Source of the DNA: an uncultured Eubacteriales bacterium
GTDB lineage: Bacteria; Bacillota; Clostridia; Oscillospirales; Oscillospiraceae
Direction of reading: 5' to 3'
NCBI GenBank assembly: GCA_900550165.1
Contig: URQY01000006.1
Span: 1-64,000, forward strand
Length of the DNA: 64,000 bases
The number at the start of each line of letters is the position of its first letter. Positions within the stretch are counted from its first letter, which is position 1. Positions 58,911-64,000 of this stretch are shown here, in pieces. A program made the position numbers and the translations under genes. Under the pieces are notes generated by a model. The model made no database searches, was not told where the DNA came from, and worked only from the letters and a program-made list of their open reading frames with translations.

Positions 58911-59468
58911 ATGGCTAAGAGCAATATGGATCAGGATATCCTGAAGGTACTGTATTCCGAGGAGCAGCTCAGAACGCGCGTGCAGGAGATGGGCGATGCG
59001 CTCTATGAGCGCCTGAAGGACAAAAATCCCCTGTTTCTCGGTGTGCTGAAGGGCTCCTTCATCTTCATGGCCGACATTGTGCGCGCCTGCCAGCTCAAGA
59101 GCGACGTTGAATTCATTGCCGTCTCGTCCTATCAGAACGCGACGACCTCGTCCGGCGTGGTGCAGATCACGCACGATCTCCAGCAGGACATTACGGGCCG
59201 CGACATTGTTGTCATCGAGGACATTCTCGACTCCGGCAATACGCTCTACTTCCTCAAGAACTACTTTATGACCAAGGGCGCCGCCAGCGTGACCGTCGTG
59301 ACGCTGCTCGACAAGCCCTCCCGCCGCACAAAGCCCGTCGTCGCCGACCTTGCAGGCTTCGAGGTGCCCGATGAGTTCGTCGTCGGCTACGGTCTCGACT
59401 ACGCGCAGAAGTACCGCAATATGCCCTACATCGGCGTGCTGAAGCCGGAAGTCTATTCCGAAAATTGA
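58911..59468 (+). CDS. hpt: Hypoxanthine phosphoribosyltransferase
   Basis: A 185-residue purine-salvage enzyme making IMP/GMP from hypoxanthine/guanine and PRPP. The PRPP-binding motif VVIEDILDSGNTL (about 102-114) and FLGVLKGSFIFMADI (near 43) are intact, and FVVGYGLDYAQKYRN at the end is a family hallmark. The ATG at 58911 is chosen over an earlier in-frame start because GTGGAG precedes it. The tilS-hpt-ftsH cluster is conserved. Confidence 0.95.
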   Translation: MAKSNMDQDILKVLYSEEQLRTRVQEMGDALYERLKDKNPLFLGVLKGSFIFMADIVRACQLKSDVEFIAVSSYQNATTSSGVVQITHDLQQDITGRDIVVIEDILDSGNTLYFLKNYFMTKGAASVTVVTLLDKPSRRTKPVVADLAGFEVPDEFVVGYGLDYAQKYRNMPYIGVLKPEVYSEN

Positions 59469-59525
59469 TCCGGCGCGGGGACGCGGCTCTTTCCGTCTCC
59501 CCGCGGCAATAAGGAGGAACCCCCA

Positions 59526-61379
59526 TTGACTCAACAATCCAAGCGCCCCGGCCTGCTGCCGTATCTGCTGGTGCTGCTCGTCATTGTCGGCGTGTACAGC
59601 TTCATGAGCCGTCCCACGGAGGCCGAGCCGTCCTATTCCGAGGTGCGCGAGCTCTTTGAGCAGGAGAAGGTCCGGTCCTTCACCGTGACGGATACCACGC
59701 TGCGCATGACGCTGCGCGAGCCCATCGACGGCAAGTCGGAGATCCGGAAGGACCTTTTCAGCTTCTCGCTCTTCTATGATGACCTGGGCGAGCTCATCGA
59801 GCAGCAGGCGGCGGACGGCATCATCGAGAGCTACGACATTTCCGCCGATCATTCCATCAACTATGTCGCGATGTTCGCGCCCTATATTCTCGCCATTCTC
59901 GGCATCTTTGCCATCTGGTACTTCCTCTCCGTCCGCTCCGCGGGCGGTGGCGGCGGCGACCGCATGGCCAAGTTCGGCACGGCCTCGTTCAAGACCGGCG
60001 GGGACAACAAGCGCCCCACGACCTTTGCCGACGTTGCCGGCGCGGACGAGGAAAAAGAGGAATTGCAGGAGATCGTCGACTTTTTGAAAGAGCCGTCGAA
60101 ATTCATTGACCTCGGCGCGCGCATCCCCAAGGGCGTGCTGCTCGTCGGTCCTCCGGGCACGGGCAAGACGCTGCTGGCCCGCGCCGTCGCGGGCGAGGCA
60201 GGCGTGCAGTTTCTGTCCATCTCCGGCTCCGACTTTGTGGAAATGTATGTCGGCGTCGGCGCGAGCCGCGTGCGTGACCTCTTCGAGCAGGCGAAGAAGG
60301 TCGCCCCTGCCATCATCTTCATCGACGAGATCGACGCCGTGGGCCGTCAGCGCGGCACAGGTCTCGGCGGCGGCCACGACGAGCGTGAGCAGACGCTCAA
60401 CCAACTGCTCGTCGAAATGGACGGCTTCGGCACGAACGAGGGCGTCGTCGTCATGGCGGCGACAAACCGCGCCGATATTCTTGACCCCGCGCTGCTGCGT
60501 CCCGGCCGTTTCGACCGCCAGGTATACGTAGGCCTGCCCGATATCCGCGGCCGCGAGGATATCCTGAGCATCCACATCAAGAATAAGCCCCTTGCCGAGG
60601 ACGTGGATCTCTCCACCGTTGCCAAGGGCACGCCCGGCTTCACGGGCGCGGACCTTGAAAATCTCTGCAACGAGGCCGCGCTGCTCGCCGCGCGCCGCGG
60701 CAGCAAGCTCATCACGATGGCCGACTTCTCCGAGGCGGAGATCAAGGTCATCGCCGGTCCCGAGAAGAAGAGCCGCGTCGTGAGCGAACAGGAGCGCAAG
60801 CTCACCGCCTATCACGAGGCTGGTCACGCCATCGTGATGCACGCCCTGCCGACGCACGACCCCGTGCACCAGATCACGATCGTCCCGCGCGGCGGCGCCG
60901 GCGGCATGACGATCTCGCTGCCGGCGGAGGACCGCTCGTATCAGTCCAAGCGCTATATGGAAGAGCAGATCGTCTCGCTTCTCGGCGGGCGCGTGGCGGA
61001 AAAGCTGATGCTCGGCGATATTTCGACCGGCGCGTCGAACGACATCCAGCGCGCCTCGCAGATCGCGCGCAAGATGGTCACGGTGTACGGCATGAGCGAA
61101 AGGCTCGGCTCGATCTCGTTCGAATCCGGGCACGATGAAATTTTCATCGGACGCTCGATGGCGCAGACCAAGCCCTACTCCGAGCAGGTCGCCGCGCAGA
61201 TCGACGAGGAGGTCAAGTCCATCGTCGACGCCGCCTACGAGCGCTGCGAGGACATCCTCACGCGCGATCGGGCGCAGCTTGTCACCGTGGCGGAGTTCCT
61301 GCTCGCGCACGAAACGATGAGCGCTCAGGAGTTTGAGGCCGTTTTCACGCCGGAAAACACCGAGGCGGACAAAACCTAA
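59526..61379 (+). CDS. ftsH: ATP-dependent zinc metalloprotease FtsH
   Basis: A 617-residue membrane AAA+ protease degrading membrane and regulatory proteins. Two N-terminal helices (about 11-29 and 116-137) flank a small outside domain. Then come the AAA core with Walker A GPPGTGKT (about 209), Walker B IIFIDEIDAVG, SRH arginines in RPGRFDRQ, and the zinc site HEAGH (430-434) with downstream GASNDIQ. The start is a TTG with AAGGAGG upstream, unusual but well supported. Last gene of the operon, followed by a strong terminator. Confidence 0.97.
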   Translation: MTQQSKRPGLLPYLLVLLVIVGVYSFMSRPTEAEPSYSEVRELFEQEKVRSFTVTDTTLRMTLREPIDGKSEIRKDLFSFSLFYDDLGELIEQQAADGIIESYDISADHSINYVAMFAPYILAILGIFAIWYFLSVRSAGGGGGDRMAKFGTASFKTGGDNKRPTTFADVAGADEEKEELQEIVDFLKEPSKFIDLGARIPKGVLLVGPPGTGKTLLARAVAGEAGVQFLSISGSDFVEMYVGVGASRVRDLFEQAKKVAPAIIFIDEIDAVGRQRGTGLGGGHDEREQTLNQLLVEMDGFGTNEGVVVMAATNRADILDPALLRPGRFDRQVYVGLPDIRGREDILSIHIKNKPLAEDVDLSTVAKGTPGFTGADLENLCNEAALLAARRGSKLITMADFSEAEIKVIAGPEKKSRVVSEQERKLTAYHEAGHAIVMHALPTHDPVHQITIVPRGGAGGMTISLPAEDRSYQSKRYMEEQIVSLLGGRVAEKLMLGDISTGASNDIQRASQIARKMVTVYGMSERLGSISFESGHDEIFIGRSMAQTKPYSEQVAAQIDEEVKSIVDAAYERCEDILTRDRAQLVTVAEFLLAHETMSAQEFEAVFTPENTEADKT

Positions 61380-61402
61380 TATCGCCATGAATGAATGAAT
61401 GA

Positions 61403-61440
61403 AATATCTCACCAACGGCCCGTTGGTGAGATATTTTTTC
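61403..61440 (+). terminator. Terminator after ftsH
   Basis: Perfect 15-bp arms AATATCTCACCAACG / CGTTGGTGAGATATT (61403-61417, 61421-61435), then TTTT. Confidence 0.93.
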
Positions 61441-61481
61441 GTTTTTCTGCAAGATTCGTTGCATTTTAAGCCTTTTCCCTC

Positions 61482-61509
61482 TTGCCAATTCCATTCTTTC
61501 TGCTATAAT
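61482..61509 (+). promoter_or_regulatory. Promoter of the NSS transporter
   Basis: TTGCCA (61482-61487), 16-bp spacer, consensus TATAAT (61504-61509). Confidence 0.75.
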
Positions 61510-61551
61510 AATGCATCAGTATTACATTTGCATGAAAGAAGTGAATCCAAC

Positions 61552-62955
61552 ATGAAGAAAAGCAGCAGCTTCAGCGGCTCGCTCGGTTTTGTGCTGGCTG
61601 CGGCAGGCAGCGCGGTGGGCGTCGGCAATATCTGGCGCTTCCCCTACCTCTGTGCCAAGGACGGCGGCGGTCTGTTCCTGCTCGTCTACCTTGTGCTGGT
61701 GCTGACGTTCGGCTTCACCCTGCTGACGACCGACGTGGCCATCGGCCGCCGCACGAAGCAGAATGCGCTCAATGCCTTCGCAACGCTCAACAAAAAGTGG
61801 AAGTTCCTGGGCTACCTCACCTTCCTCGTTCCCACGCTCATCATGACGTATTACTCCGTCATCGGCGGCTGGATCACGAAGTATTTCACCCTCTACCTTG
61901 TCTCAAGCGGCAATGATGCCGCGCAGGACGGGTTCTTCACCTCGTTCATCACCTCCCCCGTTTCGCCGATCGTCTTTATGCTGATCTTTCTGACGCTGAC
62001 GGCGTGGGTCGTGTACTGCGGCGTGGAAAAGGGCATTGAAAAATACTCCCGCTACATCATGCCCGGCCTGCTGCTGCTCATCATCGGCATCGCCGTCTTC
62101 TCGCTCACGCTCTCGTACACCGACGAGGGCGGCGTGACGCGCACGGGCATGGAGGGCCTTCTTGTTTACATCACGCCCGACTTCACGGGGCTAACCGTGC
62201 AGCGCTTTCTGAACATCGCGCTCGACGCGATGAGCCAGCTCTTCTTCTCGCTCAGCGTGAGCATGGGCATCATGATCACCTACGGCAGCTATGTCAAAGA
62301 CGACGTCGACCTCAACAAGGCCAACAACCAGATCGAAATTTTTGATACGGGCGTCGCGTTCCTCGCGGGCCTGATGATCATTCCGTCCGTCTATGTCTTC
62401 CTCGGCACCGATGGCATGGCCAGCGGCCCGAGCCTGACATTCATCAGCCTGCCGAAGGTCTTCGCCGCGATGGGCGGCGTGGGCCGCGTCATCGGCGCGG
62501 TGTTCTTCCTCGCCCTCGGCTTTGCCGCGCTGACAAGCTGCGTGTCCGTCATGGAGACGCTCGTCGCCAACTGCATGGAGATTTTCCACAAGTCGCGCAA
62601 GGAGATGTGCGCCGCCGTGGGCGTCTATTCGCTCGTCACGGCCGTGCTCATCTGCCTGGGCTACAACGCGCTCTACTTTGAGCTGCCGCTGCCCAACGGC
62701 TCGACCGCGCAGCTGCTCGATGTGATGGACTATATCAGCAACAGCTTCCTCATGCCCTTCATCAGCCTGCTGACGAGCATCCTCATCGGCTGGATCGTGG
62801 GGCCGAAGTGGATCATCGCCGAGGTCGAGAAAAACGGCGAGCACTTTGGCAGGGCAAGGCTTTACAGCGTGATGATGAAGTACATCGTGCCCGTCGTTAT
62901 GCTCATCCTGTTTTTGACCTCCACCGGCCTTGGCAGCCTGATCTTCGCCAGCTGA
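61552..62955 (+). CDS. Sodium-dependent transporter, neurotransmitter:sodium symporter family
   Basis: A 467-residue LeuT-fold NSS transporter (about 12 helices). The family N-terminus GSAVGVGNIWRFPYLCAKDGGG (about 20-41) carries the Na+- and substrate-binding unwound helix 1; FFSLSVSMGIMITYGSY (helix 6) is also typical. Bacterial members import amino acids such as tryptophan, tyrosine or leucine; the substrate is not assigned. The ATG at 61552 is preceded by AAAGAAGTG. Alone, flanked by terminators. Confidence 0.93.
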   Translation: MKKSSSFSGSLGFVLAAAGSAVGVGNIWRFPYLCAKDGGGLFLLVYLVLVLTFGFTLLTTDVAIGRRTKQNALNAFATLNKKWKFLGYLTFLVPTLIMTYYSVIGGWITKYFTLYLVSSGNDAAQDGFFTSFITSPVSPIVFMLIFLTLTAWVVYCGVEKGIEKYSRYIMPGLLLLIIGIAVFSLTLSYTDEGGVTRTGMEGLLVYITPDFTGLTVQRFLNIALDAMSQLFFSLSVSMGIMITYGSYVKDDVDLNKANNQIEIFDTGVAFLAGLMIIPSVYVFLGTDGMASGPSLTFISLPKVFAAMGGVGRVIGAVFFLALGFAALTSCVSVMETLVANCMEIFHKSRKEMCAAVGVYSLVTAVLICLGYNALYFELPLPNGSTAQLLDVMDYISNSFLMPFISLLTSILIGWIVGPKWIIAEVEKNGEHFGRARLYSVMMKYIVPVVMLILFLTSTGLGSLIFAS

Positions 62956-62995
62956 GAGAAAAGCTGCGCCAGCCTTTTGAAGCTCATACAAAAAG

Positions 62996-63024
62996 CAAGC
63001 TCCCGGCCGATGGCCGGGAGCTTG
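62996..63024. terminator. Terminator between NSS and flavodoxin genes
   Basis: Perfect 13-bp arms CAAGCTCCCGGCC / GGCCGGGAGCTTG, loop GAT, with flanking A/T runs. It serves both converging genes. Confidence 0.88.
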
Positions 63025-63046
63025 TTTCCGTTTCCTTGGCGATGCA

Positions 63047-63550
63047 TTATTCTGCAACCGCTTTTCTGAGCTTTTCCAGATCCGCCGCGTCGGGGTGCGG
63101 CAACGCACGGTCAAAATTCTCGATCAGCATATCAAGGTTTGCCGGGTGCTCCGGCTGCTCCTTCATCCTGAGATAGCGCTCCTTCACGGCCTGCGGCATT
63201 CTGCCCTGACACATATATTCTCCGATGACGGTATTGCTGGCGTCGACAGACTGGCGAACGCGGTCGAGCACCTTTCTGAAATATGCCTCGCTGCCGCCAA
63301 AGCCTGCCGTTCCGAAGAGAAATATCTTTTTCCCTCTCAGCCCCGCAAGCAGCGCCAGCGTATCCTCGTCCGCGTTTCCCTTGTCCGTCCAGAAGCCGAC
63401 GTAGAGCAGCTCCGACTTTGCCTCCGCGCCGCCGCAGACACCGAAGTAGTCGCAGTTTTCCTTCGGCAGCGTCTCGCGGATCGCCTCGGCAAGCATCCTC
63501 GTGTTGCCGGTCACGCTGCTGAACATGATCGAATATCGTTCCTTTTCCAT
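63047..63550 (-). CDS. Flavodoxin-family protein, BilS-like
   Basis: A 167-residue flavodoxin fold. The FMN phosphate loop reads SSVTGNTRMLAEAI (about 11-24). FGTAGFGGSEAYF (near 86-98) and ENFDRALPHPDAADLEKL at the C-terminus match what I recall for BilS, the flavodoxin encoded beside the bilirubin reductase BilR in gut Firmicutes. BilR is not in the window; the adjacent region upstream carries only a cut-off membrane gene. An electron-transfer role is sure; the bilirubin link is a guess. The start at 63550 follows GGAAAGGAACG. Confidence 0.75.
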   Translation of the reverse strand: MEKERYSIMFSSVTGNTRMLAEAIRETLPKENCDYFGVCGGAEAKSELLYVGFWTDKGNADEDTLALLAGLRGKKIFLFGTAGFGGSEAYFRKVLDRVRQSVDASNTVIGEYMCQGRMPQAVKERYLRMKEQPEHPANLDMLIENFDRALPHPDAADLEKLRKAVAE

Positions 63551-63820
63551 TTGTACGTTCCTTTCCACCACTTGTATCGGCGCAGTTCCTTTCGGGCAGT
63601 CACGCAGTCACTATTTATTATTTTATCACGCCGCAGAACACATATACAAGCGAAAAAACAGCAAAGCGAAACGAAGATTTCCGTGTCCTGACCTGCTTCT
63701 TCGTATTGGCATTTGCCCCGATGCAGGTGCCGACTATGAAAGCTGCCTTCGGCGGCAGATCGCCTGCTTCTGACACTTCGCCCAGACTCCGCGCAAAGGC
63801 CTGAACTGCAGCGCTCGGCG
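63551..63820. other. Gene-free stretch before the cut-off membrane gene
   Basis: About 270 bp with no supported gene. An A/T-rich part (63600-63660) could hold the flavodoxin promoter; 63725-63775 has small GC-rich inverted repeats (GCTGCC/GGCAGA, GGCGA) of the style seen elsewhere in the window. Confidence 0.5.
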
Positions 63821-64000
63821 TTATCTTCTTGTTCCGTCGTCACGAAAGGTTCTTTTGAGCGCCCGCTCAGTCGGAATGAGCGAGGCTGCCAGAATGAGCA
63901 CCTGAATCGTCACAAAAACGCTCCCAACGCACCCGATCGTCTTCACATCGCTCCGGTGGAAGGGGATGTGGATCAGCACCGAGAGAGGGAGCAGAAATGC
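63821..64000 (-). CDS. C-terminal fragment of a membrane protein (runs off the window)
   Basis: The last 59 codons of a leftward gene whose start lies beyond 64000. The visible part has two hydrophobic helices (AFLLPLSVLIHIPF and the second VFVTIQVLILAASLIP), then PTERALKRTF and a basic end DDGTRR. The PTERALKRTF tail recalls SdpI-like or related small integral membrane proteins, tentatively. Too little is present to assign a function. Confidence 0.7.
   Translation of the reverse strand, partial: AFLLPLSVLIHIPFHRSDVKTIGCVGSVFVTIQVLILAASLIPTERALKRTFRDDGTRR

Noticed and set aside
58866..61415. An 849-codon open frame opposite hpt and ftsH
   Set aside because: Antisense to strongly conserved genes, with repetitive Arg/Ala/Gly/Asp composition.
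1..64000. CRISPR arrays, rRNA genes or prophage
   Set aside because: No regularly spaced repeats with unique spacers, no rRNA-like sequence and no phage structural genes were seen.

Overview
The window is about 64 kb of a G+C-rich Firmicute chromosome. Gene content (clostridial pyruvate:ferredoxin oxidoreductase, RNase J, GdpP, YtrA-type GntR/ABC operon, PadR/DUF2812 pairs, lysine riboswitch), AGGAGG-type ribosome binding sites and strong GCG/CGC codon preference suggest an anaerobic gut Clostridium of the Oscillospirales. That placement is inferred from gene families, not from a marker search. Almost everything outside one island is ordinary core genome, closely packed and separated by strong stem-loop terminators.

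Layout. 1-1.8 kb: a 50-aa protein, two small XRE regulators (one paired with a membrane protein) and a run of three hairpins. 1.8-5.3 kb: rpe-recR, a membrane protein, dut and an SDR oxidoreductase. About 5.64-19.3 kb: a mobile element carrying a large serine recombinase, a MobA/MobL-type relaxase with an entire second gene nested in another frame, MobC, an AAA ATPase, a DUF6076-like protein, a sigma factor, and the vanG-type glycopeptide-resistance cluster vanR-vanS-vanG-vanXY-vanT. The element ends just downstream of a tRNA-Gly(CCC) gene. 19.5-28.3 kb: dacF, a lysine-riboswitch-controlled NhaC-family transporter, a PfkB kinase, and a leftward operon comM / membrane protein / thiI / pncC / lipoprotein. 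28.6-34 kb: nifJ, a 5-formyl-THF cycloligase and folD. 34-44.5 kb, mostly leftward: PadR-DUF2812, degV-prmA, mnmE, a Cys-rich DUF5714-like protein, rpsO-pnp and an alanine/Na+ symporter. 44.8-49.3 kb: a YtrA-like operon starting with a 27-codon membrane peptide, then GntR, an ABC ATPase and permease, an amidase and a secreted protein. 49.4-53.2 kb leftward: nudC, a second PadR-DUF2812 pair and RNase J. 53.7-61.4 kb: gdpP-rplI-dnaB-tilS-hpt-ftsH. 61.5-64 kb: an NSS transporter, a BilS-like flavodoxin and a cut-off membrane protein.

How the genes work together. On the island, VanT should make D-serine, VanG should join it to D-alanine, and VanXY should remove D-Ala-D-Ala dipeptide and terminal D-Ala, under control of VanR/VanS. 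The relaxase, MobC and serine recombinase would make the cassette mobilizable, but no conjugation (type IV secretion) genes are present, so it resembles an integrative mobilizable element rather than a self-transmissible one. The chromosomal D,D-carboxypeptidase dacF lies directly beside the insertion.

Most notable for follow-up: the vanG island itself; the nested gene inside the relaxase; a 15-mer repeated in opposite orientation beside the recombinase gene and at the far end of the element; a hairpin between vanS and vanG; the lysine-riboswitch transporter; two PadR-DUF2812 modules with palindromic operators; the 27-codon peptide; and a FolD lacking its usual catalytic lysine.
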